The notes: a model not told the origin generated them from the letters alone. Counted from the stretch's first letter, positions 27,501-35,395 are shown. The stretch: DNA of 64,000 nt from Flavobacterium phycosphaerae (GCF_010119235.1 NZ_JAAATZ010000001.1:1704501-1768500); one strand, 5' to 3'. Program-made: numbers and translations.

Positions 27501-28436
27501 AGTTATAGTTGGTCAACAGGAGCTACTACTCAAAGTATATCAGTAAGTTCAGCAGGTTTGTATACTGTTACTGTTACAGGAACTAATGGCTGTTCCGCCA
27601 GCGCTTCAGTTACCACGGCTCTTGATGCTAAAACCATTACCGCTTCTGCAGGAACCAATGGAAGTATTTCTCCTAATGGTTCTACTGCTGTAAGCTGTGG
27701 TGCCAACCAATCCTATACTATAACACCTAATGCCTGCTATCAAATTGCTACTGTTTTGATAGACGGAGTAAATAATCCAGCGGCTGTAAGTACAGGAACT
27801 TTTACCTTTACTAATGTCTCTGTGCCTCATACTGTCAGTGCTACTTTTGTATACAATTGCAGTTCGGTCGTCAATCTTAAAATGGATATAGAAGGTTATT
27901 ATAATACGGCAACACATGCTATGCGATCAGTATTGTTAAATGAAGGAGTAGGGGTAAGTACAACCAATGTGGATAATATTACTGTTGAATTACATAATAC
28001 AACTACTCATGCCTTAGTTACTTCAACTACTGCTATGTTACAAACAAACGGTAATGCCGTTGCTAATTTCAATTCGGCACCTAATGGGTTCTTTTATGTT
28101 GCGATTAAACACAGGAATGCAATAGAAACTTGGAGTGCCAATCCTATAACGGTTGGTCCGACACCGGCAACTTATAATTTTAGTGATGCTGCTTCAAAAG
28201 CCTATGGAAGTAACATGAAATTGTTGGAAACCGGAGTTTATGGTTTTTATTCCGGAGATCTCAATCAAGATGGATTTATTGAAGTTCAGGATTTTTCACC
28301 ATTATTCAATAGCAGTGATGCCGGAGCTGAAGGATATCAGGCAACTGATTTAAATGGAGACGGATTTGTTGAAATTTTGGATTTCCCTTTTCTGTTTAAT
28401 AATTCAGACGGTGGTGTTGAATCAGTTCATCCTTAA
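24513..28436 (+). CDS. Secreted kelch/galactose-oxidase-like protein with dockerin-like C-terminus
   Basis: The 1307-residue protein has a hydrophobic signal segment about 18-36 (ending SNA). Next come a jelly-roll-like region (about 38-270) and a BNR-associated N-terminal-like domain (about 290-415, with EGTNYFWITYDTKA). A kelch/galactose-oxidase-type beta propeller (about 420-790) repeats DGRVYVAGGEY, AEVYDPVANTW and LPDGRAFFLGA. A glyoxal/galactose-oxidase-type early-set domain (about 800-890) is followed by PKD/Ig-like modules and a bacterial-repeat domain (ASAGTNGSISPNGS). The last ~190 residues end with two EF-hand-like loops, DLNQDGFIEVQD (from 28257) and DLNGDGFVEILD (from 28346), and SVHP at the terminus. 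No standard T9SS type A or B end is visible. I could not place the copper/Tyr-Cys active site, so oxidase activity is unproven. Confidence 0.85.
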   Translation: MKQFYPKEELGTLWQALNKSCFILILFVLFSNHSNATVGNYSFASSSGTYTALSGGTTLVSGTTWDDEVSTLITIPFSFTYNNVAYTTLGINANGFITMGAVSTAGFYCGLQTSAANSIAGYGTDLIGGTATSSIKYGVTGSSPNRKFIIQWTECRHYGGAAGDSYTFQIILNETSNTVQVVWGTVTAATTMGANACADSATESGNIGLLGNSTQDFNLRSITNGTNTWATSVTGTTISAVGNLSSTNIPASGLTYTWTPPVASPMTFTSCTTTFVNNARGVVRSATNNAVIQVQVVVAGTTTPFSISNLALSTTGSTSPTNDITNAKVFFTGGSSTFSTSTQFGTTTTSPNGAFSVTGSATLIEGTNYFWITYDTKATATLGDILKGCCTQITGSGTMGVRTPTVTCPTGSQTIIDEGTWTKVTATAPHANHGVMLLLSDGSVICHTNSGGTDGNGTLWDKLTPDANGSYINGTWTTTAAMADTRLFFSSQVLKDGRVYVAGGEYGTGLQKAEVYDPVANTWTAAPSPGVNISDANSEILEDGRVMQALVAGTLKGNQIYNPTTNTFSAGPTCIGIHNESAWIKLPDNSILFVDRLSTNSERYIPATNTWVADATVPVSLYDSFGDETGGAILLPDGRAFFLGAQGTSAFYTPSGTSSPGTWAVGPSLPNATGAPDAPMAMMANGKVLCAVSPSPTSSATLFIPPTYFYEFDYLTNAFTQIHAPGGGYSLNIACYQTNFLDLPDGSVMYAQNQSSNSSNYYIYKPTGSSTVAGKPTISAVNQTSCNAYQITGTKFNGISQGANYGDDWQMSTNYPVIRLTNGANVYYCRTFNWNSTGVRRGNLADSAQFTLPAGLPIATYSLVVTANGIASDPISFTPTPYLTSSLTPNASCSNVAFTYTPVIAPATATYTWTRAAVVGISNAAVTTPQISAPNEILINTTTNPINVVYVFTLTSNGCSNTQNVTVIVNPAPNPVITGNAPICINAITLTVGAFSSYSWSTGATTQSISVSSAGLYTVTVTGTNGCSASASVTTALDAKTITASAGTNGSISPNGSTAVSCGANQSYTITPNACYQIATVLIDGVNNPAAVSTGTFTFTNVSVPHTVSATFVYNCSSVVNLKMDIEGYYNTATHAMRSVLLNEGVGVSTTNVDNITVELHNTTTHALVTSTTAMLQTNGNAVANFNSAPNGFFYVAIKHRNAIETWSANPITVGPTPATYNFSDAASKAYGSNMKLLETGVYGFYSGDLNQDGFIEVQDFSPLFNSSDAGAEGYQATDLNGDGFVEILDFPFLFNNSDGGVESVHP

Positions 28437-28512
28437 AAACGAATTCGATTTATTAAAAATCGCTTGACAAACTTCTGTCTGCTTTTGTCTCTAAAATTTA
28501 AAATCATTACTG

Positions 28513-28520
28513 TATATTTG
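28513..28520 (+). promoter_or_regulatory. -7 promoter element of the DUF493-DUF4290 operon
   Basis: TATATTTG, 17 bp before the ATG at 28538, fits TAnnTTTG. The nearest upstream TTG (28485-28487) is 25 bp away, longer than ideal. Confidence 0.55.
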
Positions 28521-28537
28521 CTTTTATTTTTGAAGGA

Positions 28538-28822
28538 ATGGACAAGAAAACGACAGAATTTTATACCCGCTTGCGAGAAGAGTTGAACAATACGTCAACC
28601 TGGCCCAGCGAATACTTATATAAATTTATTGTACCCACAGATCCTAAAAAAGTTGAGGAAGTAGAAAATGCTTTTGACAACCTGGGTGCCGTGATACAAA
28701 CTACACAATCAAAAACCGGAAAATACACCAGTCTTTCTATCAATGTAATGATGGAGAGTCCGGAACAAGTGGTTGAAAAATACATCGAGGTTTCAAATAT
28801 TGAAGGGATTATATCATTATGA
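28538..28822 (+). CDS. DUF493 family protein (YbeD-like)
   Basis: The 94-residue protein matches the small ACT-like fold of DUF493/YbeD: WPSEYLYKFIVPTDPKKVEEVENAF in the first half and KTGKYTSLSINVMMESPEQVVEKYIEVSNIEGII in the second. The latter is the diagnostic KY-x-S-x-x-x-x-V/M pattern followed by an IxGI end. The function of the family is unknown; the fold suggests small-ligand sensing. Its stop overlaps the ATGA start of the following DUF4290 gene, so the two are translationally coupled. A TAnnTTTG promoter element lies directly upstream. Confidence 0.85.
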   Translation: MDKKTTEFYTRLREELNNTSTWPSEYLYKFIVPTDPKKVEEVENAFDNLGAVIQTTQSKTGKYTSLSINVMMESPEQVVEKYIEVSNIEGIISL

Positions 28823-29535
28823 TGGCGGAAAAATATATTAAAGAAAATGCCAATGATGTAGTGCATCATTTGGAATACAATGCCGAAAGAACCCATTTGA
28901 TTATACCGGAGTATGGTCGCCATTTACAAAAATTGATTGACCAAGCTACTTTAATCGAGAGTAAGGAAGAGCGCAACAAAGCCGCCAAATACATCATTCA
29001 GGTCATGGGAAGTTTAAACCCGCATTTGCGTGATGTGCCCGATTTTCAGCACAAACTATGGGATCAGATTTTTATCATGTCCGATTTCAAATTGGATGTC
29101 GATTCTCCTTATCCGATTCCAACCAAAGATGTAATTCATCTGAAACCGGAACGTTTGGCTTACCCTCAAAAAAATCCGAAATACCGCTTTTATGGTAACA
29201 ATATCAAATACATGATTGATGTGGCCAACAGTTGGGAAGACGGCGAAATGAAAAATGCTTTGGTAAAAGTCATTGCCAACCATATGAAAAAATCCTATTT
29301 GAGTTGGAACAAAGACACGGTAACCGATACCGTGATTTTTGAGCATTTGTTTGAATTGTCAGCAGGCAAACTAAACCTGTTGCAAAGCTCGGAAGAATTG
29401 TTGAACACCAACGATTTGATGCGGACCAATAAAAAAATATCCAACAAAAATATGCCGCCACAAAATGCTAAAATAAAAAGCAATAAGAACGGTAAAAAAC
29501 CTTTTCAGAAAAACAATAATAACAATCAGAAATAG
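28819..29535 (+). CDS. DUF4290 domain-containing protein
   Basis: The 238-residue product matches the Bacteroidota-specific DUF4290 family: LEYNAERTHLIIPEYGRHLQKLIDQA near the start and AAKYIIQVMGSLNPHLRDVPDFQHKLWDQIFIMSDF in the middle. The domain covers about residues 10-180. The C-terminal 45 residues are a basic, Asn/Lys-rich tail (ending in a run of Asn and KK), suggestive of RNA or nucleic-acid contact, but that is inference. It overlaps DUF493 by 4 bp and is followed 84 bp later by murA, an order I believe is conserved in flavobacteria. No function is known. Confidence 0.87.
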   Translation: MMAEKYIKENANDVVHHLEYNAERTHLIIPEYGRHLQKLIDQATLIESKEERNKAAKYIIQVMGSLNPHLRDVPDFQHKLWDQIFIMSDFKLDVDSPYPIPTKDVIHLKPERLAYPQKNPKYRFYGNNIKYMIDVANSWEDGEMKNALVKVIANHMKKSYLSWNKDTVTDTVIFEHLFELSAGKLNLLQSSEELLNTNDLMRTNKKISNKNMPPQNAKIKSNKNGKKPFQKNNNNNQK

Positions 29536-29572
29536 TTATGAGTTGTGAGTTATAAGTTATGAGTGCAAAGCC
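29534..29572. repeat. Short direct repeats (agttatgag-like) between DUF4290 and murA
   Basis: Four imperfect 8-9 bp copies of agttatgag/ttgtgag/ttataag follow the DUF4290 stop. A similar array of gttacgag units follows carB at 62064-62102. They are not hairpin-forming. Confidence 0.5.
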
Positions 29573-29619
29573 ATAACTGCTCAAACTCCTAATTCATTTG
29601 TAATCATACATTATAAAAA

Positions 29620-30930
29620 ATGGGAACTTTTAAAATAGAAGGTGGCATTCAACTAAAAGGAGATGTACAACCACAAGGGGCAAAAAATGAAGCGTTACAA
29701 GTTTTGTGTCCTGCATTATTAACCTCAGAAAAAGTTAGAATTACCAATATTCCGGATATTATAGATGTCAATAAACTAATCGTTTTATTAGGTAATTTGG
29801 GCGTTAAAATCCAAAAGAACGGAGTAGGAGACTACACGTTTCAAGCCGATGAGGTAAATATTGACTATTTAAAAACCGAAGCTTTTAAAAAAGAAGGCGG
29901 AAGTTTAAGAGGATCTATTATGATAGTGGGGCCGTTGTTAGCCCGATTCGGTTGCGGGTATATTCCAAAACCGGGAGGCGATAAAATTGGTCGTCGTCGT
30001 TTGGATACCCACTTTGAAGGCTTTATTAATTTGGGTGCTAAATTCCGTTACGAAAGAGAAGACCATTTTTATGGAGTGGAAACCAAAACCCGTTTGAAAG
30101 GCGCTCACATGTTGTTGGATGAAGCTTCGGTAACCGGAACAGCCAATATCGTAATGGCCGCTGTTTTAGCTGAAGGAACCACTACTATTTATAACGCCGC
30201 TTGCGAACCGTATTTGCAACAATTGTGTAAAATGCTGAACTCCATGGGTGCCAAAATCACCGGAGTAGGTTCAAACTTATTAACGATTGAAGGAGTAGAC
30301 AAATTAGGAGGTTGCGAACACCGCATCCTGCCGGATATGATTGAAATAGGTTCATGGATTGGATTAGCCGCCATGACCCGAAGCGAAATTACCATCAAAA
30401 ATGTAAGCTGGGAAAACCTTGGCGTTATTCCGAATGTATTCAGAAAACTGGGAATTACGTTAGAGAAAAAAGGAGATGACATTTACATCCCGGCACATAC
30501 CAAAGGGTACACCGTTAAAACAGATATCGACGGTTCTATCTTAACTATTGCCGATGCGCCATGGCCCGGGTTTACGCCTGACTTGTTGAGTATAGTGTTG
30601 GTAGTAGCTACCCAAGCCAATGGCGATGTGCTCATCCACCAAAAAATGTTTGAAAGCCGTTTGTTCTTTGTGGATAAACTAATTGATATGGGAGCTAAGA
30701 TTATGTTGTGTGATCCGCACCGTGCGGTAGTTATGGGACATGATTTCAAATCACAGTTGAAAGCTACGACCATGTCTTCACCTGATATTCGTGCCGGAAT
30801 CTCGTTATTGATTGCAGCCCTTTCGGCCAAAGGAACGTCAACCATTCAAAACATTGAACAAATTGACCGTGGGTATGAGCGCATTGACGAAAGACTTCGC
30901 GCATTGGGGGCTAATATTGTGAGAGTATAA
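29620..30930 (+). CDS. murA: UDP-N-acetylglucosamine 1-carboxyvinyltransferase MurA (Cys-to-Asp variant)
   Basis: MurA transfers enolpyruvate from PEP to UDP-GlcNAc, the first committed step of peptidoglycan synthesis. The 436-residue protein shows the EPT double-barrel motifs: QGAKNEALQ with the catalytic lysine K22, GGSLRGSIMIVGPLLARFG, and PPDIRAG-like SSPDIRAGISLLIAA in the C-terminal half. At the position of E. coli Cys115 (PGGCAIG) this protein has PGGDKIGRR, so residue 121 is Asp (codon 29980-29982). Asp in this position is known in other bacteria to keep activity and to block covalent inactivation by fosfomycin. It follows DUF493-DUF4290, and a lipoprotein gene begins 2 bp after its stop. 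Confidence 0.96.
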   Translation: MGTFKIEGGIQLKGDVQPQGAKNEALQVLCPALLTSEKVRITNIPDIIDVNKLIVLLGNLGVKIQKNGVGDYTFQADEVNIDYLKTEAFKKEGGSLRGSIMIVGPLLARFGCGYIPKPGGDKIGRRRLDTHFEGFINLGAKFRYEREDHFYGVETKTRLKGAHMLLDEASVTGTANIVMAAVLAEGTTTIYNAACEPYLQQLCKMLNSMGAKITGVGSNLLTIEGVDKLGGCEHRILPDMIEIGSWIGLAAMTRSEITIKNVSWENLGVIPNVFRKLGITLEKKGDDIYIPAHTKGYTVKTDIDGSILTIADAPWPGFTPDLLSIVLVVATQANGDVLIHQKMFESRLFFVDKLIDMGAKIMLCDPHRAVVMGHDFKSQLKATTMSSPDIRAGISLLIAALSAKGTSTIQNIEQIDRGYERIDERLRALGANIVRV

Positions 30931-30932
30931 TC

Positions 30933-31382
30933 TTGAGAGCCGTATCCTTTTGTTTGTTACTGCTTTTGGTATCGTGTAAAACGACGTACCGCAGAACCGA
31001 CATCAGTTCCATTTCTGAAAAGGAGAAAGCAAAAGTGTATGATTTTGGCATGAGGGTTATGGGAAGCTGCAAAACAAGGCAGTTTGTTCCGCTTAGTGAA
31101 AAAGAAGTTGGTAAGAATGGTTTAGTTGCACTAACGTCTGATAAAGTATTGAGTGCTTGTGATGTTTTGGATAAAACCAACGGCAACCTCATTGATATGA
31201 AACTCATTGAAGTTATTGATGATACGTCTACGAGTAATTCAAAAATATTCCGATACAAGGCCAATTTTGAACGCAATGAGATAGTCAGGGAGATTAGGAT
31301 TTGGCTGGGAACTGACGGGAAATTCCAGGGAATCATCTGCGAGACTTGGCAGAACAAATACGAACCTTACAGAAAGAAATAA
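30933..31382 (+). CDS. Small putative lipoprotein of unknown function (TTG start)
   Basis: The 149-residue product begins with a lipoprotein signal, MRAVSFCLLLLLVSCKTT, with lipobox LLVSC and acylated Cys15. The start is a TTG codon only 2 bp after the murA stop; no ATG is available that would keep the signal peptide, so the TTG is preferred and translation is probably coupled to murA. After the anchor the protein is mixed alpha/beta in composition, with no family motif I recognise. It is predicted to sit in the periplasm or outer membrane. An intrinsic terminator follows at 31386-31421. Confidence 0.7.
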   Translation: MRAVSFCLLLLLVSCKTTYRRTDISSISEKEKAKVYDFGMRVMGSCKTRQFVPLSEKEVGKNGLVALTSDKVLSACDVLDKTNGNLIDMKLIEVIDDTSTSNSKIFRYKANFERNEIVREIRIWLGTDGKFQGIICETWQNKYEPYRKK

Positions 31383-31385
31383 ACA

Positions 31386-31421
31386 AAATCCCAATGGACT
31401 TCAACCCGTTGGGATTTTTTT
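31386..31421 (+). terminator. Terminator of the murA-lipoprotein unit
   Basis: AAATCCCAA/TTGGGATTT stem (31386-31394 with 31409-31417), 14-nt loop, then a T run that ends 10 bp before the tauE start. Confidence 0.85.
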
Positions 31422-31430
31422 AATAAAAGC

Positions 31431-32198
31431 ATGGAAACTTACATCATCATACTGCTTTGTGTAGCCGCTTTCTTTGCCGGGTTTGTAGATGCTATCGTGG
31501 GCGGCGGTGGTTTGATACAAACCCCGGTGGCTTTGATATTGTTGCCCAATTATGCCGTGGCTTCCATCATAGGTTCTTTAAAAATTCCGGCTTTCAGCGG
31601 AACCAGTTTTGCGGCCTATCAGTATTTGAAAAAGGTACAAATGAACTGGAAATTGCTGGCGGTAATGGCAGTGGTGGCTTTTAGTGCGGCCTTCTTAGGG
31701 TCTAATTTATTAACGTTGGTGCACAACGATTTCATGAAGCCTTTACTACTCATTGTATTGAGTTTGATTGCCATTTATACGTTTACCAAAAAAGATTTCG
31801 GTGCGCATCAAGCCAAAGAACATACTCCAAGAACTCAACTGTTGCTGGCTGTCCTAATGAGCGTTTGCCTCGGGTTTTATGACGGATTCATTGGTCCCGG
31901 GACCGGTAGCTTTTTGGTCTTAGGATTTGTAACGGTTTTGGGTTTCGATTTTCTACACGCTTCTGCCAATGCCAAAATGGTAAATCTGGCGACCAATTTC
32001 GGTTCTATTTGCCTCTTTGTATTGAAAGGCAAAATCATTTGGGCTATTGCGCTCCCTATGGCTCTTTGCAATGCCGTTGGCGGTTGGGTAGGCGCCAAGC
32101 TGGCCATCAAAAAAGGAAACGAATTCATTAGAATCTTCTTTTTGATAGTGATTGTTGGTACGCTAATTCGTTTTGGCTACGATGTGTTTTTTAAATAA
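31431..32198 (+). CDS. Sulfite exporter TauE/SafE family permease
   Basis: The 255-residue protein is almost wholly hydrophobic, with about eight membrane segments. It carries the family repeats: FAGFVDAIVGGGGLIQTPVAL in the first half and SVCLGFYDGFIGPGTGSFLVLGF in the second, the paired G-rich motifs of TauE/SafE (DUF81). Family members move small anions such as sulfite, sulfoacetate or other organic acids across the inner membrane. No sulfur-metabolism genes are nearby, so the substrate is open. It is separated from murA by a terminator and is followed by a 284-bp gap with degenerate repeats. Confidence 0.92.
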   Translation: METYIIILLCVAAFFAGFVDAIVGGGGLIQTPVALILLPNYAVASIIGSLKIPAFSGTSFAAYQYLKKVQMNWKLLAVMAVVAFSAAFLGSNLLTLVHNDFMKPLLLIVLSLIAIYTFTKKDFGAHQAKEHTPRTQLLLAVLMSVCLGFYDGFIGPGTGSFLVLGFVTVLGFDFLHASANAKMVNLATNFGSICLFVLKGKIIWAIALPMALCNAVGGWVGAKLAIKKGNEFIRIFFLIVIVGTLIRFGYDVFFK

Positions 32199-32280
32199 AA
32201 GACAAACCGCTTCAAATAACCAATCTAAGGAATAAGAAGTAGGGTTGTAGTCTTTCGAAGCAAGTGAATAGGTCATCGAT

Positions 32281-32446
32281 AACGGGTTTTAGGCTTCTGA
32301 AGGACATCCCTATAAATCAGCAACCGGTTTTAACTAATTATAAACCGGTTTTTAAGATTCAGAAGCTCAATCTTACCATTTAGAAACTCGTTTTTATCAT
32401 TTAGAAGCCCGTTCTTAGGCTGGGAAGGCTTGGAAATGCTCAAAAG
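32281..32446. repeat. Degenerate ~21-bp tandem repeat patch between convergent genes
   Basis: The 284-bp gap (32199-32482) contains about five to seven poorly conserved units of 20-23 bp with the loose pattern C-CGTTTTTA---TT-AGAAG. The clearest copies are at 32322-32342, 32343-32365, 32386-32407 and 32408-32428. No open frame or strong hairpin terminator is seen, although two convergent genes end here. Confidence 0.5.
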
Positions 32447-32482
32447 TTGGTTTTTTAAGGGCAATGAACCATTCCCGAAAAC

Positions 32483-34963
32483 TTACTCCAATACATTTAA
32501 AAATTTCAAGCCAAAAATTACACCATCCCCTTGATAACCGTTTTGATACGAACGAACGTAATCAACTCGTAGTACCTTTAATTTTCCAAAACCTAAATTG
32601 TCTAAACCTACTGAGAATTCCTGATACGGTTTCCGGTCAGGGATGGCTAAGTTGTGAAAGCCCAATATTAACTGTGATTGCAAATATTTTAGCAACGGCA
32701 GTTTATTCATAATATACCCTTTGTCGTTATGCTCCATATGGGTTTCAAAAAAGCGGTCGTTGGTGCTCGCAGCATAATAAGGTAAAAGATTAAACACATT
32801 GGTATAACTATCGCCTTGCCCAATGTGGGTTTGGTTGCCGTTAAAATGACGGTAATCTACAAACGAAATGTTTTCGGCATTAAAGAACTTGCCTCCTTTT
32901 AAATTCAGTTGCAAGTATCCTTTATTGCCCAAAGTTACATCATAGCCTACTTTGGCCGAAACAAAATCGTATTCATAGGCTTTGTCCGTAGCTGCCATCG
33001 TTTTTTCGAAACCTAACGTTACGGTCGGATAATCGTCATTCGGAATGTTGTATTTGCCATCCGGTCTGGATAAGTATTTTTGCCCGAAATTAAATCGCAT
33101 CGCTACATTGGCTTTGACTAAATTGTGTTTGGTTAAAGCGGCGGTTGTCTCGTCATTTGGCGAAAGCGGATTGTTTGAACTATACAGATCATCGCTTTTT
33201 ACAACCGAATAATCTGTGGTGTTGTAAAGTGGTTTGCGCTCGCTGTATTCTACATTGGTATACAAATGAAACCCATTAACCACTTCTCTTTCGAAACAAA
33301 GGGCGGCGAAATTATTTTCATACAACTTCATAAAATTGTTTTTGAAAAATAAACTGCTCACCGAGTTGACGATGTTAGAAATAGGATTGCTGCGGTTAAA
33401 CTGACTGACCATGCTTCCTCCGTTTACCGATAACAAACTGTTATTGATGTTATTGAATTTGTGAGCAAAGTTGAACGTCCCTCTTATTTTTTCTTCCGAA
33501 AAGCCATAGTCAAAACGAGTGCTGATGCTGGTGTAACTTCTTTTTTCTTCATTGCGTTTAAAGTAAGACAGCCCGGCATTAATGCGCCAACCCTGCACCG
33601 TGTTGAACGAAGGGAAAAATAATGGGCCATCGTAATTAACAGACCATTTTTTAAACGAATTTTTATAGCTGTAGCCACTCAAGATATCCATCGGACGAAA
33701 TTTGTTGTGCTTGGCATCAATAGAGTCCAGGTATTTCTGCGATTTCTTTTTGGTTTGCAGCACATCCTTCTTGAGATAATCCGTAGATTCTTCTTCTGTT
33801 AAAGGCACCGGACGGATGGTGTTCCAAAATGAGTCTTCCTTTTTATTGGCGTTTTCTTCAAACGATAAGATTTGATTGGTAAAGGTTCGCTTGGCAAAGG
33901 TGGTTTCAAATTCAAAATTAGAATACACATAAGTAAACCTACCATTGACTTTAATGCTGAGCATCCCGGCTACAAAGTCGAGCGTCTGGGTGTTTTTTAC
34001 CCAAATCTTACTATTGGTATTATAACTAAAGCTTTGTTTGAGCGTTAAATTATCAATAATGGGAACTTGCATTTGCTTGCCTTTGATAGACAAATCAGTA
34101 GCATAAATGGCATACGAATCATCTACGATATAGATGTAGCCTTCCATCACCGGTTCGTTTTCGCGTCGCGGTATCACTTTGATTTTGTTAATTTGCTGGC
34201 GGTTTTCGGTAAAAAACGACCCTTCAAATTTGTACTTATAATAGTTGAAAGCATTGTCGGCAATAGGGGAGACCACATTCACTTCAAAAGGCAGATAGTT
34301 TTCATAAAAATCATAATTTACCGAAGCGGCATTGTTAAAGCTAAAGCCATTGTCTTTGCCGCTTACTTTAGAAGCCACGATGACTTCCTTCATCTTATCC
34401 GGTTTTTGGAACGTGATTCGCGAAACCGTTTCCGAGAGGTAAATGATACCGCTTCGGGTGGAGTCTAATATTTCATCAAAAAAATCAAACTTTTGACCCA
34501 TGATGGTTTTGGGAGCCTCCTTTAAACGGATAATGCCGCGTGAATAAAAATCAGATTTATAGCGGGCTGTTTTTTCGGAGTTTTCCTTTTTGTTCTTAAT
34601 GGCATTTCTGATGATCTCATTTGCCGGATTGTCTTTTGGATTGATTACTACTTCTCTTAGCGTAATGTTTTCTTCCTGCATTACCACATCAACTACTATC
34701 GGTGCTTTTTCTACTTCAACTACTTGCTTGGCGGTTTTAAATCCCAGGTACTGAAAAATGATTTTATGGGTTCCGGGTGTTTTGACATTCAATTCAAATT
34801 TCCCTAGGTCATTAGTGGTCGTTCCGTTATAGGTGTTCTCTTCAAAGATGTTTACAAAAGGCAGCGGTTTTCCGTTGGCGTCAGTAACAGTTCCTTTGAT
34901 TTGGGCCAAAGCACCAAAGGTTACTAAGAAACATAAAAGCGCAAGTGTTTTTTTTGATAGCAT
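32483..34963 (-). CDS. DUF5686 and carboxypeptidase-regulatory-like domain outer-membrane protein
   Basis: The 826-residue protein has a signal peptide ending GALAQ (about 1-21), then a carboxypeptidase D regulatory-like beta sandwich (about 22-110; IKGTVTDANGKPLPFVNIFEENTYNGTTTNDLGKF). The remaining ~700 residues match the Bacteroidota family DUF5686, with a short NPKDNPANEIIRNAIKNK linker and many amphipathic strands to the C-terminus, consistent with an outer-membrane barrel. It resembles TonB receptors in its N-terminal module but lacks a TonB-box/plug pattern. Function unknown. aroQ lies 18 bp upstream on the same strand, so co-transcription is likely. Confidence 0.88.
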   Translation of the reverse strand: MLSKKTLALLCFLVTFGALAQIKGTVTDANGKPLPFVNIFEENTYNGTTTNDLGKFELNVKTPGTHKIIFQYLGFKTAKQVVEVEKAPIVVDVVMQEENITLREVVINPKDNPANEIIRNAIKNKKENSEKTARYKSDFYSRGIIRLKEAPKTIMGQKFDFFDEILDSTRSGIIYLSETVSRITFQKPDKMKEVIVASKVSGKDNGFSFNNAASVNYDFYENYLPFEVNVVSPIADNAFNYYKYKFEGSFFTENRQQINKIKVIPRRENEPVMEGYIYIVDDSYAIYATDLSIKGKQMQVPIIDNLTLKQSFSYNTNSKIWVKNTQTLDFVAGMLSIKVNGRFTYVYSNFEFETTFAKRTFTNQILSFEENANKKEDSFWNTIRPVPLTEEESTDYLKKDVLQTKKKSQKYLDSIDAKHNKFRPMDILSGYSYKNSFKKWSVNYDGPLFFPSFNTVQGWRINAGLSYFKRNEEKRSYTSISTRFDYGFSEEKIRGTFNFAHKFNNINNSLLSVNGGSMVSQFNRSNPISNIVNSVSSLFFKNNFMKLYENNFAALCFEREVVNGFHLYTNVEYSERKPLYNTTDYSVVKSDDLYSSNNPLSPNDETTAALTKHNLVKANVAMRFNFGQKYLSRPDGKYNIPNDDYPTVTLGFEKTMAATDKAYEYDFVSAKVGYDVTLGNKGYLQLNLKGGKFFNAENISFVDYRHFNGNQTHIGQGDSYTNVFNLLPYYAASTNDRFFETHMEHNDKGYIMNKLPLLKYLQSQLILGFHNLAIPDRKPYQEFSVGLDNLGFGKLKVLRVDYVRSYQNGYQGDGVIFGLKFLNVLE

Positions 34964-34981
34964 ATAGAGAGTGATATAATT

Positions 34982-35395
34982 TTATAAAAAAGACTGTAGG
35001 GCCAGTTCGTAGCTTTTTAATCCGAAACCAATAATGACTCCTTTAGCATTAGGCGAAATAAACGATTGGTGACGAAAAGACTCTCGTGAGAAAGTGTTAG
35101 AGATGTGTACTTCGATAACCGGGGTGGTGATGGCTTTTACCGCATCGCCTATACCTATAGAGGTATGTGTATAAGCGGCAGCATTAAGGATAATACCGTC
35201 ATAAGAAAAGCCTACTTCCTGAAGTTTATTAATAAGTTCCCCCTCAATATTGCTTTGAAAATACTGTATATCGGTTGAGGTATATTTTCTTTTCAGGCCT
35301 TTGATAAAGGTGTCAAACGACAGACTGCCATATATTTCGGGTTCTCTTTGCCCTAATAAATTCAGGTTTGGACCGTTTATTATTATAATTTTCAT
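34982..35395 (-). CDS. aroQ: Type II 3-dehydroquinate dehydratase
   Basis: AroQ removes water from 3-dehydroquinate in the shikimate pathway. The 137-residue length is typical for the dodecameric type II enzyme. Visible motifs are GPNLNLLGQREPEIYG with the catalytic Tyr and Arg, NAAAYTHTSIGIGDA with the substrate-binding Asn, and EVHISNTFSRESFRHQS with the catalytic His. It lies upstream of the DUF5686 gene on the same strand and divergent from the outer-membrane barrel trio. The 283-bp gap upstream (35396-35678) holds the divergent promoters and otherwise shows nothing notable. Confidence 0.95.
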   Translation of the reverse strand: MKIIIINGPNLNLLGQREPEIYGSLSFDTFIKGLKRKYTSTDIQYFQSNIEGELINKLQEVGFSYDGIILNAAAYTHTSIGIGDAVKAITTPVIEVHISNTFSRESFRHQSFISPNAKGVIIGFGLKSYELALQSFL

